Source: CAYSHJ01 sp964589725 | GTDB taxonomy: Bacteria > Planctomycetota > Planctomycetia > Planctomycetales > Planctomycetaceae | Direction of reading: 5' to 3' | Assembly: GCA_964589725.1 (NCBI GenBank) | Contig: CAZPUJ010000588.1 | Span: 1-5,675, forward strand | Length of the DNA stretch: 5,675 bases | Shown: one piece after another, positions 1 to 5,675 of the stretch | Position numbering within the stretch: the first letter of the stretch is position 1 | How the letters are laid out: each line of letters starts with the position of its first letter | Translations under genes and position numbers: made by a program | Notes under the pieces: generated by a model | Told to the model about the DNA's origin: nothing | What the model saw: only the letters and a program-made list of their open reading frames with translations | The model's database searches: none

Positions 1-36
1 CCGGCTAATTGGTCCGGTTGCGTGGTCTGTGGAGGC
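1..36. other. Left edge, no recognisable gene
   Basis: This short edge precedes the first palindrome. An open frame begins at a GTG at 22 and runs on into the large downstream gene, but its first residues are simply the translated palindrome. I see no gene end, promoter or RNA here. Confidence 0.4.
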
Positions 37-101
37 ATACAAGCCCGAAGCGCAAGCGAGGGAATCCGCAGAAATCCCTCGCTTGCGCTTCGGGCTTGTA
101 T
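37..101. repeat. Palindromic planctomycete-type repeat, copy 1 (perfect)
   Basis: This is an inverted repeat with 27-base arms at 37-63 and 75-101 that are perfectly complementary, separated by an 11-base loop (64-74). The arm core reads AAGCCCGAAGCGCAAGCGAG. It belongs to the 'GAAGCG' subtype shared with the copy at 3255-3319. Transcribed, it would form a very stable hairpin. It lies in apparently non-coding DNA upstream of the TPR-type gene. No T-tract follows on the + strand, so a classical intrinsic terminator is not supported. It could end an upstream transcript or be a dispersed element with no role here. Confidence 0.9.
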
Positions 102-465
102 TTCAACCAAGACGCAGATTGAAGAATTAGCCAGCCATGCAACCAAGGACCGTCACCCGCGAACAAAACTCTCATCCTGCATGATCTCGTTGAATAGACC
201 GCACAATTGGCCGATGGAGGTCCGCTCTGACAGTCGACGCTCCTGGTCGGCCAATTCTGAAATTCTGAATTCTGAAATGTCAGACCCGTGCGTTGTTGGA
301 GATCCAGAAGAACCGAAGATTCTTGAAGCGCTCGGGCAAACTTCGTTGTTTCCGGTTCACGCGACGGGCTACAGTGCCTCAGTCAAGCGGGCAGGAGTGC
401 TGCGTGTCGTGAGCGGTAGAACCCCATTTGTGTTTTCCCGGGTGGCGCACCCTCCTGGGATTGTC
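102..465. other. Upstream region of the TPR-type gene, no supported gene
   Basis: The region is open in frame with the downstream gene, but its translation does not look like protein: short low-complexity stretches such as NSEILNSE come directly from a DNA tandem repeat, and no domain or signal peptide is visible. It presumably holds the promoter of the downstream gene. I could not identify a convincing -35/-10 pair. An in-frame ATG at 277 has no Shine-Dalgarno sequence in front of it. Confidence 0.5.
253..276. repeat. AATTCTGA short tandem repeat, about three units
   Basis: Units AATTCTGA (253-260), AATTCTGA (261-268) and a slightly shortened ATTCTGA (269-275) follow head to tail. It is AT-rich relative to its surroundings and lies about 190-210 bases before the likely gene start. 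It may be slippage-prone or part of an upstream regulatory region; nothing in the sequence shows a function. Confidence 0.7.
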
Positions 466-3174
466 GTGACAGTGTGTTTCACACTAGCCCGACGCGCAAC
501 CGAGGGAAGCTTGTTGCCCGTCCCTCGCTGGCGCGTCGGGCTAGTTTCGGTCGGTGCGAGATTTCTGTTATGCACAGTTGTCACTCTCGTGGCTTCGACG
601 GCGAGAGGCGACGAGGCCACCGCGCGGTATTACGAGCAGCTTCGGCAACGGCAGTTTTTCAGTTTGGTCGAAGCCGATTGCTTGCGACGGTTCGAAGGCC
701 AGTCGTTGGGCGAGCGCGATCGGGGCAACGTCGTCTTGGAACTTTCACGCACGTACGCCGCGCATGCGTGGCAGACGTTTGGGGCCGAGCAAGACGATCT
801 GTGGCGACGAGCGCGGCAAGTCGTCACCGAATTCCTCGAACAATTCCCGCGATACGCGCGGCGCGAGTTGTTCGATGTGCAGCGCGCGTTGATTGATCTC
901 GGTCAAGCCGAGTGGTCGCTCGCTCAGACGGAGCTGTGGCCGGATGATCGCGAACTCCCGCAGCGCGGATCGTCGGCGGTCGAGGCGGCGATTCAGCGTC
1001 TCACCGCCCTTGATAAGTCGGTCGGAAAAGACTTGCGACAAGGCTCGGCGGCGGGAAGTCCGAGGACAACGGGTGAGGCCGACAAGCGATTGACTCTGTT
1101 TGAACGGCGAGCGTTGTCGCAGCAGATTCGCTTGCGTCTCGGAACGGCGCGGCTTGTTCAAGCTCAGTTAATGGCGACCAACGCAGTGGATCGAGCGGCA
1201 TCGCTCGTCGCGGTCGACGAGTGGTTGTTGCCGCTCGCGGCGGGGCCGAGCGGCGATCGACTGACTTGGGAGAGTCAGCTCGCATTGGCGGAGGTCATTC
1301 GATTGCGGGGCGACCTCGATCGCGCGGCGAAGATGTTGGCGACGTTGGACAAGAATCTCGGCACCGACGCTCCAAAGGAAGTGCAAGAACGATTCGTCAT
1401 CGAACGCATCCGCTGGTGGCTGGCAAAGCGGCAACCGGCCGAAGCGGCGACATGGATGATCGAGCAACGGCGCGGCGGCTTGGCGATGTCGAGCGAGTTG
1501 AGCTTTTGGCAGGTCGAGATCGAGCTCGATCTGTGGCGGCTCGCGACGGTGCGCGGCGACGCGGAGTTAGCGATTGAATTGTGGACTCAAGCGGAAGCCG
1601 AGGTCATGCGGCTCGAACAAGGCGAAGAGGGCGGGGGCTATTGGGCGGCGCGCGCCAAGCGGGCGTGGCAGCTCGAACGGGAAATGAAGGAATACGGCCG
1701 CGAGTTGGCGACGCTGGTGCGACGTGCTCGTGCGGCCTTCGCAACAGAAACGTCGGATGAGGCGCGCCAACTCTTCGACGCAGCGATCGCCGCCGCAAAG
1801 CAGGCGAATCAGCCAGAACTGTTGCTGCAACTGACCGACACGCGTGCGTCGTTGCTGTTTCAAGCGGGCAAGTACGACGAGGCGGCCGTCGCGTTTGGCG
1901 AGTTGGCGTCCGCGCCGCGGCACGAGCGCTCGGCCGCCACGCACTTGTTGTGGGCGATCTCGCTGGGAAAGTCGTCCGAACAAATGTCGTCGGACGAACG
2001 GTGGCTCGAATTCGTCAAAGTTCTTCAGTCGCTACGCGAGCGATACCCGGACGAACCCGAAGCGGCGGAGGCGGCTTGGCTGCTCGCTCAATGGGCCGAA
2101 CGACAGCAGCACTTTCGTCAGGCGCTGGAGTGGTATTCGGCCGTGCCGATGAAGCATGTTCGGCGCGATGAAGCTTGGGCGGCGGTGGCTCGTTGCCACG
2201 AACGGCTCATCGCGAAACTGCGGATCGAAGGAATATCAATTATTAAAGCGGAAGAGGCCGCGCTCGAACAACTGATCCCAGCGGCGAAGGCGGTGACTTC
2301 GTGTGGCACATCTGCGGGTGTTACGACCGGCTCGTCCGCCCCCGAGGCTTCCGCAGCGAACACTGACAACAAGCGGCCAGTGGCTTCCGTTGATGACGAC
2401 GCCGAATTGAGGTCGCCTCCGCCGCTGCTGAAACGGGCTCAAGCCGAACTGCTGGTACGCGTTGCCCGCTTGTTGCTCGAACGGCAACCGGCGGAGTATC
2501 GGTCGGCGGATCAGTTGCTGGCGCACGTGATCGCAAACGTGCGTGAAGGCGAATGGCGGAAGTCGGCGGAACAACTGCGAGTCGTCTCGCTGGCGGGGCA
2601 GCGGCGCATCGACGACGCGGAGCGGTTGCTGGATTCGCTCGAAGAGGCCGGGCCGGACGAGTTGCTGACGCTGCTGGATGGCTTGACGTCCGTGGCCGCC
2701 CACTGTGACGCCGGCACGCAACGCCTGGTGGCGGAGTTGCAATTACGGACTTCGAACGGACTGGCCGCGTCGCCTGCGAGTCTGACCGCCGCTCAAAAAC
2801 TTCGGTTGTGGCGAGTTCGCGCCGAAGCGTTCGCGGCGACCGGTCAGCCGTCGAAAGCACTGTCCATTTATCAGCAGCTTGTGGAACAATCGCCGCGCGA
2901 CATAAAACTGCTCCGCACGGCTGCCGAGCTGTGTGACATAATCGACTCATCCGCCGCGACCACGCGCGCGAAGTCGTATTGGCGACGTCTGGAATCCGCG
3001 CTGAAGGCCGGCACACCGGAATGGCTCGACGCGCGCTGGCACCTGATCCGCTGCTGCCAAAAACTCGGCGAACAAACCGAGGCGGACAAACTGTTGAAGG
3101 TCACCAAGCTCCTCTACCCCGACCTCGGCGGACCGGTGGTGAAAGCGAAGTTTAACGAGTTGGAGTCGCCGTGA
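466..3174 (+). CDS. Exported TPR-like helical-repeat protein (start uncertain)
   Basis: This long gene encodes about 900 residues, almost entirely helical and rich in Ala, Arg, Glu and Leu. The N-terminal region carries a hydrophobic core FLLCTVVTLVAS followed by TARGDEA (about residues 33-51 from GTG 466), which reads as a Sec signal peptide with cleavage near the STA or ARG. TPR-like helix pairs are visible around residues 453-486 (AGKYDEAAVAFGELA), 528-560 (ending ALEWYSAVP), 790-812 (PSKALSIYQQLVEQSPRD) and 855-887. A Ser/Thr/Ala-rich, probably disordered linker lies near residues 611-650. No catalytic motif is seen, so a scaffold or protein-interaction role in the periplasm or at the cell envelope is inferred. 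The start is unresolved. GTG 466 follows GGGA by 5 bases; GTG 472 is also possible. TTG 514 lies 6 bases after GAGGGA (502-507) and gives a compact signal peptide starting PVPRWRVGLVSVGAR. ATG 277 and GTG 22 are less likely. The ORF is intact. It ends facing cbiO. Confidence 0.85.
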   Translation: MTVCFTLARRATEGSLLPVPRWRVGLVSVGARFLLCTVVTLVASTARGDEATARYYEQLRQRQFFSLVEADCLRRFEGQSLGERDRGNVVLELSRTYAAHAWQTFGAEQDDLWRRARQVVTEFLEQFPRYARRELFDVQRALIDLGQAEWSLAQTELWPDDRELPQRGSSAVEAAIQRLTALDKSVGKDLRQGSAAGSPRTTGEADKRLTLFERRALSQQIRLRLGTARLVQAQLMATNAVDRAASLVAVDEWLLPLAAGPSGDRLTWESQLALAEVIRLRGDLDRAAKMLATLDKNLGTDAPKEVQERFVIERIRWWLAKRQPAEAATWMIEQRRGGLAMSSELSFWQVEIELDLWRLATVRGDAELAIELWTQAEAEVMRLEQGEEGGGYWAARAKRAWQLEREMKEYGRELATLVRRARAAFATETSDEARQLFDAAIAAAKQANQPELLLQLTDTRASLLFQAGKYDEAAVAFGELASAPRHERSAATHLLWAISLGKSSEQMSSDERWLEFVKVLQSLRERYPDEPEAAEAAWLLAQWAERQQHFRQALEWYSAVPMKHVRRDEAWAAVARCHERLIAKLRIEGISIIKAEEAALEQLIPAAKAVTSCGTSAGVTTGSSAPEASAANTDNKRPVASVDDDAELRSPPPLLKRAQAELLVRVARLLLERQPAEYRSADQLLAHVIANVREGEWRKSAEQLRVVSLAGQRRIDDAERLLDSLEEAGPDELLTLLDGLTSVAAHCDAGTQRLVAELQLRTSNGLAASPASLTAAQKLRLWRVRAEAFAATGQPSKALSIYQQLVEQSPRDIKLLRTAAELCDIIDSSAATTRAKSYWRRLESALKAGTPEWLDARWHLIRCCQKLGEQTEADKLLKVTKLLYPDLGGPVVKAKFNELESP
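483..545. repeat. Palindromic repeat, copy 2, over the TPR-type gene start
   Basis: Arms at 483-507 and 521-545 are complementary at 23 of 25 positions (mismatches at 498 and 500), with a 13-base loop (508-520). It is of the 'GACGCG' subtype: the right arm contains CCCTCGCTGGCGCGTCGGGC, closely matching the copy inside cbiO. The copy overlaps every plausible start of the downstream gene. With GTG 466 or 472 it encodes about 21 residues of the signal-peptide n-region. With TTG 514 the left arm supplies the ribosome binding site and the right arm encodes the first residues. Confidence 0.9.
502..507 (+). promoter_or_regulatory. Candidate ribosome binding site inside the palindrome
   Basis: GAGGGA lies 3 bases before TTG 511 and 6 bases before TTG 514, both in frame with the TPR-type gene. 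It is part of the left arm of repeat copy 2 and would be base-paired to TCCCTC at 521-526 if the hairpin forms in the mRNA. The use of TTG as start is only one of several possibilities. Confidence 0.3.
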
Positions 3175-3254
3175 TGGCGAGGCGACTTTGCTTACCATGA
3201 GCCGAACCGAGTGAAACCTCGCACGGCCAAGTCTGGCAAATTTGGGAGGCACCC

Positions 3255-3319
3255 ACACTAACCCGAAGCGTAAGCGAGGGCTGAGGTAACAGTTCCTCGC
3301 TTACGCTTCGGGTTAGTGT
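3255..3319. repeat. Palindromic repeat, copy 3 (perfect), between convergent genes
   Basis: Two 25-base arms at 3255-3279 and 3295-3319 are perfectly complementary, with a 15-base loop (3280-3294). The arm core is TAACCCGAAGCGTAAGCGAG, of the 'GAAGCG' subtype. Read in the - direction it would encode NPKRKRG-type peptide. Compared with copy 1, bases that differ in one arm are changed to match in the other arm, so pairing is kept. Confidence 0.92.
3255..3319. terminator. Possible bidirectional terminator hairpin
   Basis: The TPR-type gene stops at 3174 on the + strand and cbiO stops at 3371 on the - strand, and the only strong structure in the 196 bases between them is this 25-bp perfect hairpin. 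The position fits termination from both sides. Neither side has a clear T-tract after the stem, so Rho-independent termination is not shown; blocking of read-through or protection of mRNA 3' ends is an alternative. Confidence 0.4.
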
Positions 3320-3370
3320 CAGACTCGGCCGTTTGCGGTAGATACAACAAACCCCCTGATCGGCGAGCAT

Positions 3371-4231
3371 TCACTTCGACGAACGCAGTCGCCACGGGAC
3401 TTCGAGACCATGACGCTCCATGAGAGCCGCGTTGCTGAGGATTTCGGAGGCGGGACCGGCGGCTTGCAGGCGGCCGACATCGAGGACGAGAACTCGATGG
3501 CAAAGCTCGACCAGAACTTCCAAGTCGTGGGTCGCGATGATCTGGCTACCTGGGAATGTCCGCAGGATGGCGACCAGTGAACGGCGAGCGCGCGGGTCGA
3601 GGCTGGTGAACGGCTCGTCGAGGGCCAACACGCTCGGTTGGCACGCAAGCACTCCGGCGAGGCAAACTCGCTTGCGCTCGCCCAAGCTCAATCTCATCGT
3701 GCTGCGCGGTTCGTAACCGGTCAGGCCCACGGCGGACAAGCTCTCTTGCACTCGTTGTCGCACCGTCTCGTTGGGGCAACCGAGATTCAGCGGGCCGAAC
3801 GCGACATCCTCGAACACAGTCGGACAAAAGAGCTGGTCATCGGGGTCTTGAAACAAGAAGCCGACGCGACGACGAACATCCGCGACGGTCGAACGCGTGA
3901 CGGGAATGCCTTCGATGCAGACGACCGGCACGCTCGCCTGACGCGCCAGTGAGGGGTCGAAAGCGTCAAGAGTATTCGTCCCTCGCTGGCGCGTCGGGCT
4001 CGTGTGAGGCTCGCCATTCGACGGGCAATCCGGCAATTTGCTTGGTAGCAAACCATTGAGATGTTGCAGCAGCGTGGACTTGCCGGCGCCGCTGGGACCA
4101 ACCAAGCCGACGATCTCGCCGGGCGCGATCGTGAAACTGATGTCGTCCAGAGCCAGCGAACTGCCGGGATATCGAAACGACAAACGCTCGATCTGCACGG
4201 CGGGAGGTGGCGAAGAAGTCGGCTCGTTCAC
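3371..4231 (-). CDS. cbiO: CbiO-type ECF transporter ATPase with internal repeat insertion
   Basis: This is the energy-coupling ATPase of a cobalt/nickel ECF importer, a cytoplasmic 286-residue protein expected to act as a homodimer on CbiQ. Visible motifs in order: A-loop region FRYPGSSLALDDISF (19-33), Walker A GPSGAGKST (45-53), Q-loop FLFQDPDDQLF (Q128, the CbiO-typical form), signature LSLGERKRV (181-189), Walker B VLALDEP (201-207, catalytic E206), D-loop SLD (210-212) and H-loop ATHD (H235). All key residues are present; the signature has Leu where the usual LSGGE has its first Gly. About 35 residues more than usual lie between NGLL (59-62) and the strand VVCIEGIPV, and most come from a palindromic repeat. 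The GTG start at 4231 overlaps the cbiQ stop (GTGA) and has GGAGGA 9 bases upstream. An open frame extends further 5' to 4786, but only as a shadow over cbiQ. It is the last gene of the operon. Confidence 0.95.
   Translation of the reverse strand: MNEPTSSPPPAVQIERLSFRYPGSSLALDDISFTIAPGEIVGLVGPSGAGKSTLLQHLNGLLPSKLPDCPSNGEPHTSPTRQRGTNTLDAFDPSLARQASVPVVCIEGIPVTRSTVADVRRRVGFLFQDPDDQLFCPTVFEDVAFGPLNLGCPNETVRQRVQESLSAVGLTGYEPRSTMRLSLGERKRVCLAGVLACQPSVLALDEPFTSLDPRARRSLVAILRTFPGSQIIATHDLEVLVELCHRVLVLDVGRLQAAGPASEILSNAALMERHGLEVPWRLRSSK
3930..4005. repeat. Palindromic repeat, copy 4, in frame inside cbiO
   Basis: Arms at 3930-3955 and 3980-4005 pair at 21 of 26 positions around a 24-base spacer (3956-3979). 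It is of the 'GACGCG' subtype. In the cbiO frame it encodes HTSPTRQRGT from one arm and PSLARQASVP from the other, with TNTLDAFD between them. It is the most degenerate of the four copies and has the longest spacer, as expected for an older insertion drifting under protein-level rather than structural constraint. Confidence 0.9.
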
Positions 4232-4884
4232 GGCGGCGACTCCTCCGGCGGATCGATCCACCGCATGCGACCGTCCCAGCCGCGAGCGAGCATCGCGCCG
4301 TGAACTCGCTCGGAACGATCCAGCGCGCGGATGAGCATACGGCCGAGAAGTTGCGCCGCGGTGCGCCAGTTCGTCCACAAAGACGATTTGTGAAACGTCC
4401 GTGCGCGGCGAGCGGTGCGCATGGAGTCCAACTCGTCCCACAGCACGAACAAGAAGCGGTACATCAACGCCAAGATCGCCAACAGCACATCCGGTAAGCC
4501 GAGTCGTCGCAGTGTCACCAGCAGTTGATCGAACGGCAACACGTTGACCAGCCACAACGCGGCGAGAAACGACAAAGTCCCTCGGCAAACAATCGTCGCG
4601 GACATCAACCAGCCCGAGCAGCCTCCTTGCGAGAGCGGCAAAGACAACGCCATCAACAGCAACGGCGGCCAGAAGAACAGCAGCCGCTTCGCCACGTAGG
4701 CCAGCGGAATCCGCGCGACGCTGTGAGCCAGAAAGATCACACAGCCAACCACGCCCAGCAATGGCCAATGCGTGATCGGCACGCACGTGGCTGCTAGGAT
4801 CATGGCCGTCGCCGTCGTCAGTTTTAGTAACGGCGGCCAGCGATGACAGAATGACGGGCCAAGCCGATCGACGTCGTTACTCAC
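4228..4884 (-). CDS. cbiQ: CbiQ / EcfT-type transmembrane component of ECF transporter
   Basis: This encodes the inner-membrane T component that links the substrate-binding subunit to the CbiO ATPase. The product is 218 residues, slightly short for CbiQ. Hydrophobic segments lie near residues 22-36, 41-57, 67-85, 96-115 and 133-150. Two basic coupling motifs follow the family pattern: RTARRARTF (156-164) and, near the C-terminus, SERVHGAMLARGWDGR (191-206), the CbiQ-typical 'RG-DG' motif. The N-terminal HRWPPLLKL corresponds to the usual DPRxKL region. The GTG start at 4884 is chosen because it overlaps the cbiM stop by 8 bases, has GAGG 6 bases upstream, and excludes an Arg/Cys-rich stretch (frame open to 5043) that is only the cbiM gene read in another frame. 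Its stop overlaps the cbiO start by 4 bases, implying translational coupling. Confidence 0.93.
   Translation of the reverse strand: MSNDVDRLGPSFCHRWPPLLKLTTATAMILAATCVPITHWPLLGVVGCVIFLAHSVARIPLAYVAKRLLFFWPPLLLMALSLPLSQGGCSGWLMSATIVCRGTLSFLAALWLVNVLPFDQLLVTLRRLGLPDVLLAILALMYRFLFVLWDELDSMRTARRARTFHKSSLWTNWRTAAQLLGRMLIRALDRSERVHGAMLARGWDGRMRWIDPPEESPP
4241..4246 (-). promoter_or_regulatory. Ribosome binding site of cbiO
   Basis: GGAGGA on the - strand ends 9 bases before the GTG at 4231. It lies within the end of cbiQ and fixes the cbiO start against the longer open frame. Confidence 0.75.
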
Positions 4885-5675
4885 CGCTGGCCTCGCTGCA
4901 TGGAACCGGCGACGACGCGGGCAACGCCTTACCCAACATCCACGCCAGCCCGAACACGGCCAACGTGCCGCCGACTCCGGCGATCGACACAGCCATCCAT
5001 TGCCAACTCGCGATCGGCACCGGCACTTTGTCGTAGCTTTCAAATAGTCCCGACACCGACTGCGTCAAATTCAAGTCCGCGATGTTCAGCCGCTCAAACG
5101 CCGCCTCCAATCCATCCGGGAACACGGACGCGAACGGAGACAAGAATGCCGCGACGGCCAAGGCGAAGACCAGTCCCGCCACAAGTGTTCTCGACGTCGT
5201 CGCTCCCCATCTACCCATCCCTCCAACTCTCGACGAGTTTTCCGTAACGATCAACTCCGGCCGTTGCGACATCACGAAGCTGACGACCACTCCGGTAATC
5301 AACGCCTCGCCCACGCCGATCAGCGAATGGAACGAAACCATCCACGTGAAGAGTTTCGAGAAATCGAACTCGCCCGCCGGCCACGAGAGTTGGAACTCCA
5401 AACAAAACAAAGCCGCCGCCGCCATCACGCTGGCCCACGCCGCGACGACCGAGCCAACGACAATCCCTTTGCGTCCACCTCCGACGATTCGCTGAACGAC
5501 GAGACGCACGGCGTGCCCGCCCAATGCTCCGACAACGGCCATGTGCAACACGTTCGCGCCCAGCGAGAACAGCCCGCCGTCCGAGAACAACGCCCATTGC
5601 ACGAACAGCACTAACGTCATCGCCACGCAACCGGCCCACGGCCCGGCCACCGTCGCCGCGAGCACTCCACCTAAC
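4877..5675 (-). CDS. cbiM: CbiM with C-terminal PDGLE (CbiN-like) domain, 5' partial
   Basis: This is the substrate-binding membrane core of a cobalt/nickel ECF transporter. The frame is open to the right edge; 265 residues are visible, beginning LGGVLAATVAGPWAGC, a conserved internal CbiM stretch. The N-terminal metal-binding part (Met-His start and the GTSxH region, roughly 70-80 residues by family comparison) is outside the window. Visible landmarks are SDGGLFSLGANVLHMAVVG (31-49), the FHSLIGVGEALIT motif (115-127) and then a C-terminal domain from about 163 with two membrane segments (about 163-180 and 227-245) around the signature SPFASVFPDGLE (179-190). That domain corresponds to PDGLE/CbiN-like partners of CbiM or NikM, so no separate cbiN is needed. 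The stop TAA at 4877-4879 lies inside the start of cbiQ. Cobalt versus nickel cannot be decided from this sequence. Confidence 0.93.
   Translation of the reverse strand, partial: LGGVLAATVAGPWAGCVAMTLVLFVQWALFSDGGLFSLGANVLHMAVVGALGGHAVRLVVQRIVGGGRKGIVVGSVVAAWASVMAAAALFCLEFQLSWPAGEFDFSKLFTWMVSFHSLIGVGEALITGVVVSFVMSQRPELIVTENSSRVGGMGRWGATTSRTLVAGLVFALAVAAFLSPFASVFPDGLEAAFERLNIADLNLTQSVSGLFESYDKVPVPIASWQWMAVSIAGVGGTLAVFGLAWMLGKALPASSPVPCSEASGE
4891..4894 (-). promoter_or_regulatory. Ribosome binding site of cbiQ
   Basis: GAGG on the - strand lies 6 bases before the GTG at 4884, inside the last codons of cbiM. It supports the overlapping start over alternatives further upstream. Confidence 0.55.

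Noticed and set aside
22..465. N-terminal extension of the TPR-type gene from GTG 22 or ATG 277
   Set aside because: The extension translates a palindrome and a DNA tandem repeat, has no ribosome binding site, and would bury the signal peptide about 180 residues (GTG 22) or 95 residues (ATG 277) inside the protein.
37..545. CRISPR array
   Set aside because: The repeats are self-complementary pairs spaced irregularly across the window, not direct repeats with regular spacers, and no cas gene is present.
483..545. Insertion sequence terminal repeats
   Set aside because: The arms are only 13 bases apart with no transposase between them or anywhere in the window, so at most this is a small non-autonomous element.
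474..896. Alternative + strand frames at 474-896 and 554-892
   Set aside because: Both are Arg-rich out-of-frame shadows of the large gene; the hydrophobic signal peptide and continuous helical sequence are only in the main frame.
2321..3016. A 231-residue open frame on the - strand opposite the TPR-type gene
   Set aside because: It is Arg/Pro/Ser/Ala-rich with no recognisable motif, as expected of antisense frames in GC-rich DNA, and the + strand frame there is clearly a coherent helical protein.
3175..3370. Cobalamin riboswitch or other RNA gene near the cbi operon
   Set aside because: This is the 3' end of the operon, and the only structure is the simple palindrome; a riboswitch would be expected beyond the right edge. 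I saw no tRNA or rRNA in the window.
4232..4786. Extension of cbiO upstream to 4786
   Set aside because: It would overlap all but the first part of cbiQ in another frame; the GTG at 4231 has a strong ribosome binding site and starts just before the ATPase domain.
4885..5043. Extension of cbiQ upstream to 5043
   Set aside because: The added residues are Arg/Cys-rich and unlike a membrane protein; they are the cbiM coding sequence read in the wrong frame.

Overview
The window looks like part of a planctomycete chromosome (class Planctomycetia; I cannot place it further). Three things point there: GC-rich DNA, a large exported TPR-type protein, and above all four copies of a roughly 25-bp-arm palindromic repeat. 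Translated, its arms give peptides such as SPTRQRG, NPKRKRG and LARRAS, which I recognise as recurrent in planctomycete proteomes. The assignment is by recognition, not by a database search.

Layout on the + strand: positions 1-465 hold a perfect palindrome (37-101), a small AATTCTGA tandem repeat (253-276) and otherwise no convincing gene. From about 466 to 3174 lies one long gene for an exported, helical-repeat (TPR-like) protein. Its true start is uncertain because a second palindrome (483-545) sits exactly where the start and ribosome binding site should be. After its stop there is a 196-base convergent intergenic region containing a third, perfect palindrome (3255-3319), a candidate bidirectional terminator.

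Layout on the - strand, transcribed from the right edge leftwards: cbiM (5' end outside the window, fused to a C-terminal PDGLE/CbiN-like domain), cbiQ and cbiO. Adjacent genes overlap by 8 and 4 bases, so they are almost certainly one translationally coupled operon. Together they encode a complete group I ECF transporter for cobalt or nickel: CbiM with its PDGLE domain is the substrate-binding core, CbiQ is the transmembrane coupling (T) component, and CbiO is the ATPase, presumably a homodimer. The sequence does not decide between Co2+ and Ni2+. Any promoter or cobalamin riboswitch would lie off the right edge.

The most interesting observation is that a fourth copy of the palindromic repeat lies in frame inside cbiO, between the Walker A motif and the Q-loop. 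It accounts for most of about 35 extra residues in an otherwise intact ABC ATPase. A repeat family that can insert within conserved genes, supply coding sequence, overlap a translation start and sit between convergent genes deserves a closer look.
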